Source: Aspidapion aeneum
Lineage: Eukaryota > Arthropoda > Insecta > Coleoptera > Brentidae
Assembly (NCBI GenBank): GCA_963576565.1
Contig: OY755038.1
Location: 183,423,652 to 183,487,651, forward strand
Length of the DNA stretch: 64,000 bases
Direction of reading: 5' to 3'
Positions within the stretch are counted from its first letter, which is position 1; every line of letters starts with the position of its first letter. Below are positions 10,975 to 21,694 of this stretch, piece by piece. A program made the position numbers and the translations under genes. The notes beneath the pieces are model-generated. The model ran no database searches and had not been told where the DNA came from. It was given only the letters and a program-made list of their open reading frames with translations.

Positions 10975-13900
10975 CCGGACTATAGTGTGTTTTTAAACCC
11001 ATAAAGTAATTTTTAAGCATATTTTACAAACTAAAGCAGTTAAGGAGCTTTCATCTTGCTAATAGACGGGCGTCATCTTCGCGGCGAGATAGCTCATTTC
11101 AGTGGCAAAGTACCCAAGTTTTATTTCATCCTACCTACCTTAAAAAAATTAAGTGGAAATTTTATGATGATGAGTTCAATTTTCTCTTAGTGGTAAAGTC
11201 GGAATTTAAAAGGAGATAAAAATTATGCGGTTTAAAATTTTCTTACCAAATATCCGAATCAAATCTTTATTTTCAATTTTTTTTTCTCATTCAAGCATTT
11301 TAGAAAATTTTGCCGTCTCTTTAAATGAAATATTCTAGCAGTAGGAAACAATAATATTCCTAGCTTTTGTTTCGCAAGTAAGAAAAATACAATATAGAAA
11401 TATTTAAGTAGGTATCACACAGGCCCGGACTGGCTTCATTGGGGGCCATCGGCTAGCGAATGAAGTGGGTCCCCCCTACCAAGAGTCCACCTCGGAAAAT
11501 GAAAAAAAATTCAATGACTGAAAATGAAGACGAAATCTTTATCAAGAACTTAACTTTTCTGTTGTACTTAACTAATACGTTTTTTAATTTTTTAGTTATC
11601 TATTATGCATGGCTAGCTTCACCTTAAACGGTGCGAGCGAGTCATCGGCTCTTTTGGTTCAAAAATCTGGGGGTAATGGTAATAGCACTTTATGAAATAA
11701 ATATTTTTAACTTAAAACAATCATGTGCCATGTAAAAAAGCATCGGATAAGGTTACTTCATCATCTTCATTTTGTATAATTGTAAAAATATCTTTTTAAA
11801 TCTTTTGAAATTTTTAAAAAAATTTAAATAGTTCAAATATCTTGAATTTTTGCGTTAATTTAAGGACGTTCCCTAAGAATATGGATAAAATCTATTTGAT
11901 TGTGGCAGATTCATTTCACAACCAAAATTTTATCTGGTTATTAAAAAAAATGTCAGAAATAAATAAATAAATAACAAACATAAACATTAACCACAATAAA
12001 TAGTATTGGTAGAAGAATAATTCGAATATCAAATATTTGAAGAGCTTGAAAAAGATTGTAGAAGAACAATCGAAACGTCGCAATAGTTTTGTTTATTAGA
12101 AAGAGAAATTTTTCAAATTTTTTTAGGCAAATATTTTTTTTTATAAACCACTGGCCAACCGATTTTTATTTTTTGAGTGGCTTCTTACATAAAAAATAAT
12201 AATGAAATTTTTTTCTTATAATGAAGTAATACCCAGATAAAGGTTTGTTTGTAATATAAAGGATATGTTTGCGTTCGGTGGAATACAAAAGTTGTGTCTT
12301 TAGTATTTCTTGCTTGATTCACTGGGGCACAGTGTAGATTTATCTACGCTGTAGCTAAGCTTGTGCTGCGCCGTTGTTTAGAAAATAGATACATTTTTAG
12401 AGGTGAAAAGCGGGAAAAACCTTGGTCTATTGGTTAGGCTATTTTGGATCATAAAATTGGAAAGAGACAAATGAAGCTTTCCCGCTGAAATTTGTTTTGC
12501 AGGGCAAACATTTTTTTATTACCTCGTATTGTGCCTTCCTAATGACCAATAGTGGAGCTATTATATAAGCCAATAAAAAAGACATAGAAGTTTATGTTGC
12601 CTTATTCCATATTGATATTGGAAAAGATAACTGACATGAAATATCCCTAATATTAAATTGGTTTGGATCGCGAAGGGGTCATTTTTGAATTCCCTTATTT
12701 GATGGCAAAAGTATCTGTTTTATGTCAGGTTTACTTTAATTAAATTAATAATTGAACTTAAAATGCGAGTACATATTTTAGTATTGGTAAAAAGTAGGTA
12801 TCTGGTATATTTTTAAACTAAATAGGTATAAAGTTGCCCTATTCAAAAATGCCATATAAAAAACTGTAATAAAATTTGAAGTGTGAAACCCATTGTTAAA
12901 GGGTGCAAGTAGTATCGTCGATAACTTTTGTAAAGACTTGCAAGAAGGGATAAGTCACATATCACGAGATTAGGTTTGTTCGATAATTTTACTTAAAGGC
13001 ACAAAAAATCATCATATTTATTCTATTGGCGCAAGATTGAAAATAAGGAATGTTTTACTACTTTATTTTTGGATTTTTTGAATAGTTTTTTCACTTCACT
13101 AAAAATTATTTTAGCTATTTTCATAATATCATACTCCATTAATTATACAATTATTGGTTAAAAAAAATCAGCCAATAAAAATAAAAAAGCCGAAATAAAA
13201 TTGTGGCTTTATATTTATTGGAAAAAATTTAGCTGTTAATTCTCTCTATCAGGAGTTAATCAGAGTGAATTTGTTTAAAACGAACTGAAGGTAATGTAAA
13301 TTTTGGTAGGGGAGAGTGCAGCACGTTTGGTTAAATATTTGACATTTTGGGGGCAATTCTTTACATTTCAAAAAATTTGACGAAATTTGAAAAAATGTGA
13401 CATAATCTGGCGCTTAAGATTTCTCATTTAAAAGGCAATTTTTAAACTTAAAAACTTACCTAAAAGGCCATTTCCCACTTTTTGATAGATGTAGCTTCCC
13501 GATATAATATTTGTTTTTAATTAAAAACCCGTAATTTGTTGAAAATTTTTAATTTAAAAATTGTAAATAAATTCAAAGCAGAAACCCATTAACCACACAA
13601 ACTGAAATGTCAGATTTCGTCACATTTCGTCAGATTTCTTTCAAATTTATGAGTCCTATTCGTTTTCTTTATGAGGTCAGCTAAGTTTACTTTCTTTCTT
13701 TGTTTTTCACGGTAAAATTAACAAAGAGGGACTAACTGCATGTCGTGGAAGGGTCGCTACAAAATTAGCTCTACGCTGTTGCCACCGTTATATTTGAACG
13801 GATTTTTAAGGGAATGTCAAATTATTTCTTTAAAATCTGCCAGAAAAATCTGACTAAGTGGTGATCCTGGTCAAATTATTGAAGTGGTGATTATTTTTTT

Positions 13901-14092
13901 ACTTTTGTTATTAAAGCTAGGCACGTATATAGTTTTTTATTCTGGGGATCCTCCCATATAGAAACTGCTGTTCTTCAGTGACGGCCCATGACACAGCCTT
14001 CGTAAGCCATAGAGAAAATAATAAATTGTCTCTGTCGCAAACTAACACGAAGGATGCGCCCATGAGGTTTTGGATAGGGTAATTAGAAATAC
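10975..14092. other. No gene seen
   Basis: AT-rich sequence without a convincing coding region on either strand. A GC-rich scrap near 11420-11480 (aggcccggactggc...) resembles a transposon terminus but has no partner here. Near 13370-13400 and 13610-13660 are weakly inverted gacgaaattt/aaattt-rich stretches, too diverged to delimit. Confidence 0.5.
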
Positions 14093-14696
14093 TAGGGTCA
14101 CTGCATCCCGGAAGCCTAGCGTCTCCCAGGGTTAGCGACACGAGTGCCAAACCGTACTCAAAATTCCATAGACGTTCGTGAAAAATACTCATTTTTATAC
14201 AGTCTGAGAACAGAAAAATGTTTTAATAAAACTTAAAAAGAACTCGTTTTTATACAGCTTAAGAAATAAAAAATATATTCCTTGAGTTTTTGGGTTATGA
14301 ATATTTATTGTAGGTATATTTATTGTTATAAATCATTTTCTTTTAAATATAATTTCTGTTTTTGTATAAAAATAATACATAATAAATAAACAAACAGGAC
14401 AGAAATACATTTCTATGTTAAAAGTTTATTAATAGTATATAATATATCAAGGGATGAAATGAAACTATTATCACGATGTTTATACGCTATTTTTCGCACT
14501 GTTTAATTTATTTTCCAAGTTTTTTTCCCATTTTTTTGGGTGTTTTTGGTATTGTGGTTTTTTTTAGTACCTTTTTATTCCGAATTTTACATTTTATCAA
14601 AAGACAAAAAATGCCCAAATACGAGTTTTCGTAAGGTTCGGCTTAATTATTTATAATTTTATAGTACATTTCATATAAATATCTTAATATTATTGT

Positions 14697-15640
14697 TCGA
14701 ATGCATAAACTTCGAAAATCATTTTCTTCAAACCAGAAATTGTTCTACAACATATTCTTCGAACAAAAGATTGTTCGAAAACGTTTTCTTCAAACAGAAA
14801 TTTTTCGAAATCATTTTCTTCGAACAGAAATGTGTTCGAAAACATTTTCTTTGAACGGAAATTTATTCGAAAATATTTTTTTTAAACGAAAATTTGTTCA
14901 AACACATTTTTTCGAAAACAAATTTTTTGAAAAAAAAAATATTTGGCCTGGCTTGCCAAACTTAACACAACTCATATAGTTCGGGTTTTTTTCTAACAAT
15001 TTTTGGAAACAAAAACTTCACTGACTTCTTTCCCGGGATCCTAGAGGGTGTGAAACCAAACCGAACCAACCGAAACCTATTGTAGAAAAATGATTTCCCT
15101 AAATTAGCTCTCCGGTCCTCATTTTGGAAGGTTGAAATCGGTGTTACTCTAACCTTTCTTAATTGAGCACATCAGGAGGTATCTGGACCGGTTTGGATAC
15201 GTTTGCGATCAATTGAGAAAGTTTAGGAAAATACCAATTTCGACCTTCCAAAAGGAGGAAAGTAGACAAATTTTCAGAATGTTTACGAACCCGGGAAAGA
15301 AGTCAGGGTTTTTTTGAAAAAATATGTTAAAAAGACCTTGCCGTAGTCAAACTATATAAATTGTGTTAGGTTTGGAAATCCAGGTCTAGAGCGTCTTTTA
15401 TCGAAAAACTTGCTTTCGAAGAAAATGATTTCTATTCGAAGAAAATGTTTTTGAACAACTATTACTTACGAACAAATTTCCGTTCGAAAACAAATTTCCG
15501 TTCAAAGAAATGGTGTTCGAATAAATTTCCGGTTAAAAAAAATGTTTTCGAACAAATTTCCATTAGAAGAAATTGTTTTCATAAAAATTTCCGTTGTAAG
15601 AAAATGTTTTCGAACAAAGTTCTGCGACCCGTCGTGTTGC
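14697..15640. repeat. Inverted minisatellite arms around a foldback core
   Basis: The left arm 14697-14930 is a tandem array of a unit of about 33-36 bp built on tcttcgaacagaaatttgtt. The right arm 15405-15640 carries the same unit reversed. Inside, tttcccgggatcctagag (about 15030) pairs with the gaacccgggaaagaagtca stretch (about 15288), and the centre (15100-15265) is another inverted pair built on ttggaaggttgaaatcggtg. The whole can fold on itself. Frames read through it only because the unit length preserves phase. Confidence 0.75.
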
Positions 15641-15769
15641 TACCTTGAGTTTTTATTGGATGTTGATTTTTTAAAAACTTTTCTATGAGTGTGTGTGTGT
15701 ACCTGTGTGTCTCTTAATTCTACTTTGTTTTGCAATCATTACAGTGTAGCTACTTTCGATCTTTGTTTG

Positions 15770-15862
15770 AACCTTTTGTTTTTCAATCTTTTGTATTTTC
15801 GACCTTTTGTACTTTCGAACTTTTGTATTTTCGACTTTTTGTATTTTCGACCTTTTCTTCGC
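15770..15862 (+). repeat. Minisatellite, unit about 16-17 bp
   Basis: About five to six copies of ttttgtattttcgacc with single-base variants lie in tandem. Open frames on both strands here (a lysine/arginine-rich one on minus) come from the repeat, not from a gene. Confidence 0.75.
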
Positions 15863-16199
15863 CGCCCGCTTTTTTTGAACACTAATAAAAATAATAGTAG
15901 GTATATTATAAACCTGGGGCGTGCAGTGTTTACTTTTAATACCACGGCGGGAATTTTCATGCTCGACCGAAAGAAGGGCTACAATTTGCTAAGTGACTAA
16001 AAGGGACTTTAATGTCAAGGTTTATTTTTATATACTAAAAATAATAATAATCATAAACTAAATAAATAGGTATTAAACCACTTACCGTACTGTAGTTTTA
16101 GCATGTCAACCCCCCGTATATAATAAAACAGTGGGCAGTGATAGTTGTCATGGCATTACATTAAACAAAAGTCAGTCAGATGCTAACAAACTAAGGTCA

Positions 16200-16237
16200 C
16201 TCATCGTCAAGCAAGGTAAAGCTTGCTTGACGATGAG
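16200..16237. repeat. Perfect hairpin, 16-bp arms, 6-nt loop
   Basis: Arm one, ctcatcgtcaagcaag (16200-16215), and arm two, cttgcttgacgatgag (16222-16237), are exact reverse complements around the loop gtaaag. It is the most perfect short palindrome I noticed. It could be a transposon terminus, a cruciform or a folded-RNA element. No following CTRR-type Helitron end was clear. Confidence 0.8.
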
Positions 16238-17030
16238 ACGATTATTTATTTCATAAGAAACTAATTAAGTTTAGTCGAGAAAAAAATCGAATTACATTTC
16301 TCGAAGATGGAAAATAAAGCTTATTCTTACTTTGAGATGGGCATGGAAATGATGCAATAAACAGAATTTCGAAAATTTCACAGTTTTCTGGTTTACAGCC
16401 TGGAGAAGTCTAGAAAGTTAAATGCTTCGTTTATATGGAAGCAATATTCTATGCCTAAGGACACAAACGATCAAAACGAACCAAGCCATCGGCAAAGTAC
16501 AGTAAGCTTACGGCAAGCTAAAACAAAATAATCGGTATCGTGTATATATCTTGATTCCTTTTTGTTTTTTGTATTATGATAAAATAAAATAATCCAAAAA
16601 CCTATATTTTGCCTATATGGTTTTAAAGAAATTACTGGGGACAAGAAATACTACCTTAGCCCATGCAAAAAGGGATTAAACGTACACCTTTATTCCGTAG
16701 AGAGCACAAAAAATTTATTAAATTATACAAAACCCAACATATTAGTTTTCTATATTTTAGAATATATATAAAACATGCAAACTATATTTTTGGTTTCCTT
16801 CGCCGTGTGGGTCCTAACACAGGGTCCTAATAAATTTGAAATCATAAAAAACTTAGTTTTTTTAGGTTTGTTTATTTGGACAGTAAAATTTATATACCGG
16901 ATGTGACGGACAGTTCTTTACGTAACATTTGTAAGCCATTTAATTTTTTTAAACATAAAAAAAGCAACGCTCCTGACAGTGTCAGATTTGCGTTTCTTGT
17001 AAATGAGGTTATGTTTGGTGTCGCTACCCC

Positions 17031-17617
17031 TGGGAGACATGAGCGGCTAGTTCACAACTTGCATTCCGTTTGCTATTGGTCGAAATAGTCAGCTGACTTT
17101 TTGATGTTGAACGTTGCCGTTTAAGATTATTATTATATTATATTAAGAGATGGTGCCACCAGTCAACCATTTAACAAACATTATGTTTACAGCTTTCGGC
17201 GTAAAATACGAATATATACTAGTTGTAAGTGATTAAAAAGTGTAGTGGTTTGTGCAGTACATACCTATTGAATTTAACTAAATCTATGCATATGCCGATG
17301 AGTTTTTTTTATTGTTTTTTAAAAACATATTATTTTTTTTTTAATTAGCTTCCCGATCCTGTTTTCCTGTCGAAATCGGTGTTAACCTAACCCTGATAAA
17401 TTATTCGACAATGTATCCTAACCTGTCCAGACACTCCCCGGTTAGGATACGTTTCCCATCAATTGACCACGGTTAGGTTTTGTTTCAGTTTGGTTTAACA
17501 CCGATTTCAACCTCCCAAAACGAGGACAGGAGAGTTTTATTTTTAAAAATCCCGCCTGACTATGTCAACCAATAGCAAATGGAATGCAAGTTGTGAACTA
17601 TCCGCTCGTTGGGAGAC
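17031..17617. mobile_element. 571-bp TIR element (17039-17609) with 8-bp target duplication
   Basis: The TIRs are about 54 bp with roughly five mismatches: atgagcggctagttcacaac at the left and its near reverse complement ending gaactatccgctcgt at the right. Direct repeats tgggagac flank it at 17031-17038 and 17610-17617. The paralogous TIR at 14095-14145 shows the same sequence without the insertion, an empty site that confirms the boundaries. The interior (17345-17540) matches the foldback core at 15100-15265. An 8-bp duplication fits hAT or P-type transposition; no transposase is present. Confidence 0.85.
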
Positions 17618-17989
17618 GCCAGGCTTTCAGGATGCAGTGACCCTAAGAATAATTGCTACAGTCGCCATCTGAGAAAAATAAGTCGAAGGCGGAAGTTTTC
17701 AGGGGTGCCACGACCACGTGGGAGCTGCACATATAGGCAGACAACTGCGTACAGCCGACCTGAAAATAGATTTCAAAATATTTTATGGTTTTATTGCACC
17801 CCTGACCGGACCCAAGAAACAAACCTTTAAAACATAAATTTCAAACTTTCTATAAATTCGTATAATTAAAAATAATGTTTGTATAATTATGTAAAATTTC
17901 TTGTGTGCCTAATATTATATATTTGTTAAAAAATTCTAATTTTCTACTTAGCAATAAAAAGTTGGAAATAGTCCCAAAAAACTACTACT

Positions 17990-18700
17990 TACGGATTAGA
18001 TCAAATTTTGGTTCAGGAGGTGAGTTACAGGGTGATATCGAAAATAGTAGTAAATCTTAATAAAAATCACATTTTTAAAAAACAGTCAGGAATTTTAGTT
18101 AGCAAATAAGAGTAAGAAATACATTAAAAAATGTATCATGAACTGATTGTATTATTTTTAGATCCAGGAAGTGAGAGACCTACAGGGTGATATCGAAATT
18201 AGAAGCGTAATTTTCTAAAAAACACATTTTTAAAAAACAATTTTGTCAAGAGCTTTCGTTAGCACAAAATTATTTGAAACACGTTACACAATCATACCAT
18301 TATCAGATTGTATCACCTTCAGGTCCAGGAATTGAGCTACATGGTGATATAGAAATTATTAGTGTGTGTAAATTTTCTAAAAATCACATTTTTAAAAAGC
18401 AAGGTTGTCCGGAGCTTTTGTTAGCAAAGTATAGTTAGGAATACGTTAAACAATCATACCATTAACTGACTGTATCACCGTTAGGTCCAGGAAGTGAGGT
18501 ACAGGGTGATATCGAAATTAGTAATAAAATTTCGTAAAAATCACGTTTTTAAAAAACAACGTTGTCAGGAGCGTTTGTTAGCAAAAAATAGTTAGGAACA
18601 CATTAAGCAATCATACCACTTACTAAATTTCATTTACTTCCAGTAGGTAAGCTGCAAAAATCACGTTTTTAAAAAACAAGGGAGGTGAGCTACAGGGTGA
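17990..18700 (+). repeat. Tandem repeats, unit about 150 bp, left TIR
   Basis: About four to five units share agg.agtgag.tacagggtgatatcgaaatta, then tttttaaaaaaca, then agcgtttgttagca, then aatcataccatta. Units are diverged, indicating age. They are mirrored by the array at 20760-21300. Confidence 0.8.
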
Positions 18701-18714
18701 AATAAATAAATAAA

Positions 18715-19560
18715 TCCAAAAATATTCACATATATTTACGTGAAAAACTTTTACTATTTATTTGACAAATTTACAAGTTAATATGATAAAATTTTGACAT
18801 TAAAACTTATTAGTTAAGATAACCAAATCAACCTAAGCCCCTAACTAACCTTGGTCAAAATAAAAGTTTACAAATACACATAAGAAATCCAAAAATCCCT
18901 ACATTTATTTACGTAACAACATCTTGATTCGTTGTTCTTTTACAAATTCACAAGTTAGTTTGAAAAAATCATGGCTTTATAATACATATCAAGTATAACC
19001 AAACCGAACCAAACCCATATAAATAAGGTTGGTCAATATAAAAATGTACAATAAATATTTACAGAAAAACCTGCCTGCCTTCGTTGTTAATTCACAAATT
19101 TACATGCTTATTTGACAAAAAATTTTCATCCAAAATATACAATTAATAGAATCAAACCGGACCAGTTGGTCAATATAAAAATTAACAAATACAAATAGTA
19201 AATCAAAAATTTTTTACAAATATTTTACATTTGTTTGATTTGTTAATTAACAAATTTACAAGATATTTTAGAATCTTGGCCCTAAAATATATATTTAATG
19301 TAACAAAACGAAAGCCTTCACTAGGCTTGCCTAATGTAAACATTTACGATAAATATAAAAATCTGCACATTTATTTACAGGAAAAAACTGTATTCGTTGT
19401 TATTTCACAAATTTGCATGTTTTTTAGGCAACAATTTGACACCCAAGTTATCTATTTAACATAACCAAACCGAGCCAAATCAAATCCTTATAATTATTAA
19501 GCTTGCTCAATATAAAAATGTACAAATACACATAATAAATATTACATTTATTTACATTGA
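18715..19560 (+). repeat. Second tandem array, unit about 140-180 bp
   Basis: About five diverged units carry ggtcaatataaaaatgtaca, tttatttacg.gaaaaac, and accaaaccgaaccaaa-type words. The array lies inside the foldback-like element, between its left TIR and the hairpin cluster, and has no inverted partner in the right half. Short frames across it are repeat artefacts. Confidence 0.65.
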
Positions 19561-19829
19561 CAAACAACAACCTGCACACAAATATTTTTGTCCCGTACGT
19601 CGTTCTTAGTTTTATTTAATTACTTGTATATAGACTTCTTCCAAAGTGAAGCGACTCAATATTTTGCATTTCTTTCAAAAAATCTGTTAATAAAAAACTC
19701 CAAATCAACAAAAGAAGTAGTTTCATCCCACTTAAGGTCTTTTATCTTTAAATTTTAAATATCTTTTACATAAATATTTTTTTGTATCGCTTAGGCTTTT
19801 AATTGTTTGTACAATAGTTATTTACCTAA

Positions 19830-20150
19830 CAAGTGCGGAAAGAGGTACTTTTCCGCACGCGACGGCAGTTGCACAAACGACGCGGAGCGGAGTTCGGGCA
19901 AGCCGTCAAGGATGGAAAAGATAGTTTTCCGCAAGAATTAGGTACAATGTTTTTGTCCATCTTCTTTATCAAAAAACATGTTTTAATTCGCAAAGATTTT
20001 ATAATAATGCTAGAAAATGATACGTAAGATAGAATAGTTACATAAATCATTTAATGAGTCCTAAATATCTTCATTTTTAACAAAAAAAAATCGTGCAGAA
20101 AAGAAAATTTTCAGCACTAGTGCGGAAAAGTTACTTTTCCGTACGTTTTT
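19830..20150. repeat. Cluster of ttttccgca hairpins
   Basis: Repeated self-complementary words lie here: gtgcggaaagaggtacttttccgcac (two halves) at about 19831-19858, cgacggc (about 19860) against gccgtc (about 19900), ttttccgcaag at 19925, and gtgcggaaaagttacttttcc at about 20119. Related gtgcgg/gcggaaaagt words recur at 20620-20685. The spacing allows alternative stem-loops. Overlapping frames on both strands come from this symmetry. Confidence 0.55.
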
Positions 20151-20269
20151 TAACTTTTATTTTTACTTGATTTTTTTATGCACGGAAAAATAATAAAACA
20201 GGATTTTTTTATTATGATATATTAAAAAGAAACTTTATGTCAAGAACATTTAATTAACAATAACGAAAA

Positions 20270-20615
20270 AGTTAACGATGGTAGATATTGAAATTGAAAG
20301 TGCACTTTCTGTTTGTTGCATGCTTCAATATACATCAGATGCCGCAACATCTTGAATAACGTCGTTTCTTATTGGAATTTGATTGGTTGGTGTTTGGCCC
20401 ACTACAGAAATGCCTTGATCAGTTTGCTGCTTAGAATTACTACTGTAGTGAATGGAGGAAGGTATATTGGTCTGTACAGGCTGTAACACATTATGGATTC
20501 TTCATTCAATGCTTCTGGTAGCATCGGTACAGCAGCACTTCTTGAAAATGAAACTTGTGTGTAGGAGGACGGGTTTTCATTTGAAAACGATTGTGGACGG
20601 AAGGTTCTTGCAATT
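20270..20615 (-). pseudogene. Decayed coding-like stretch, function unknown
   Basis: On the minus strand two partially open frames read serine-, glutamine- and threonine-rich sequence. One covers about 20615-20480 and contains a stretch like FSNENPSSYTQVSFS. The other, about 20490-20320, contains NVLQPVQTNIPSS followed by a SNSKQQTDQG run and stops just after VAASDVY. A one-frame shift near 20490 would connect them. Composition looks more protein-like than its surroundings, but I recognise no family, no start and no upstream partner. It sits centrally in the foldback-like element, where cargo or a transposase would be expected. It may be chance. Confidence 0.25.
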
Positions 20616-20754
20616 TGGACGTGCGGAAAAAAATCGTGAGGAAAGTAAAAATGATGCGAAAAAGTAAAATTGTGCGGAAAAGTAATTAGCGTAATATTCT
20701 TTTAATAGATCGCTCAAGAAACCATAACTTATATGTTCTTGGTTTGTAAACAGT

Positions 20755-21400
20755 AAGGTGAGGCCAAAAGTTATTTTTAAAAATATGATTTATAAAAAAA
20801 TTTACTACTAGTATCTTACCTACTGGACCTAAATGTAACGCAGTTAGTGAATGGTGTGGTTTGTTTACATATCCCTAACTATTTTTTGCTCACCAAGACT
20901 CCTGATAAAGTTGATTTTTAAAATTGTGATTTTTACAAAAGTGTTTTACTAATTTTGATATCACCCTCTACCCTACTCCAAGGACCTAAAGGTAATACAG
21001 TCAGTTAATGTTATGATTTTTTAACGTGTTCCTGAGCATTTTTTGATAACGAAAGCTCCTGACAACATTGTTTTCTAAAAATGTGATTTTTAGAAAAATA
21101 CCCTAGTAATTTCGATATCACCCAGTAGCTCACTTGTTGGCTCTAAAGGTAATACAATAAGTTAGTAATATGATTTTTTAAGCTATTTCTAACTCTTGTT
21201 TGCTAAGTAAGTTTAAGACAAAGTTGTTTTTAACAATGTAAATTGTACAACTATTTTTGATATCACCCTCTAACTCACCCCCTGAACCTAAATTTGAAAT
21301 AATCCGTTAATACATAGTTTAAGTTTTTGGGCTATTTTCAACTTTTTATTGTTAAGTAGAGAACTAGAATTTCTAAACAAATCTATAATAGCTGTTAAGG
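20755..21400 (-). repeat. Right TIR tandem repeats (inverted array)
   Basis: This is the reverse-complement counterpart of the 17990-18700 array, about three to four units with ttttgatatcaccctctaac, ggacctaaaggtaatacagt and tttttagaaaaa-type words. It continues outward into the single-copy part of the TIR (21300-21694). Confidence 0.75.
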
Positions 21401-21694
21401 TCACCCTGTAGCAGACCTGAACCTTACCTTTATAACCTGGGTTTGGCAGACTTTTTTTCTATCTCTTCTCATACCTGATCATAAGAAATATTAGACAAAC
21501 ATTATTTTTAATTATATGATAATAATAATAACAAGTTTGATATTTATATATTCAAAGGTTATTTTTTGGGCCACGGGTTGCAATAAATCCGAAAATTATT
21601 TTTTTTTAAAATAAACTTATCAACCCTAATAGTTTTCTTTCCTAAAATTCATTTGATTTCGTTAAAATAATATTGATTTTGTGGTCGGCTGTAC

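Larger units (their letters stand above)
14093..17645. mobile_element. TIR element of about 3.5 kb with TIRs of about 50 bp
   Basis: The left end at 14095 reads gggtcactgcatcc and continues into gcgtctccca and agcgacac. The right end at 17643 is its reverse complement (ggatgcagtgaccc). The right copy is split by the 571-bp insertion at 17039-17609; skipping that, the TIR match continues into 17010-17030. Each end is flanked by TA (14093-14094 and 17644-17645), so a TA target duplication is possible but weak evidence. The interior carries minisatellites and a perfect hairpin, and no transposase was recognised, so it would be non-autonomous. Confidence 0.6.
17748..21694. mobile_element. Foldback-like element of about 3.9 kb with tandem-repeat TIRs
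   Basis: The left end gtacagccgacc (about 17749) pairs with ggtcggctgtac (about 21683-21694). The arms of about 1 kb are inverted copies of one another: ggtgatatcgaaa-type units on the left (18000-18690) become ttcgatatcaccc-type units on the right (20760-21300), and the aattctaattttctacttag stretch near 17930 reappears inverted near 21355. Long TIRs made of tandem repeats are the hallmark of Foldback elements; that is family knowledge, and assignment to FB is inference. The interior holds a second tandem array, a hairpin cluster and a decayed coding-like stretch. Confidence 0.7.

Noticed and set aside
13917..14192. 91-codon minus frame containing LGDARLPGCSDP
   Set aside because: A similar peptide is read at 17609 only because both lie in the TIRs of one element; the DNA is non-coding terminal repeat.
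14701..14979. 92-codon plus frame with regular Phe/Lys repeats
   Set aside because: It is a translation of the 33-36-bp minisatellite; both strands read open for the same reason.
19826..20050. Opposed 64- and 74-codon frames
   Set aside because: They arise from self-complementary ttttccgca words and lack any domain.
18000..21400. Regular repeats resembling a CRISPR array
   Set aside because: Units of about 150 bp are diverged throughout with no constant repeat and unique spacer pattern, and they are mirrored as inverted arms. This is a eukaryotic tandem repeat.
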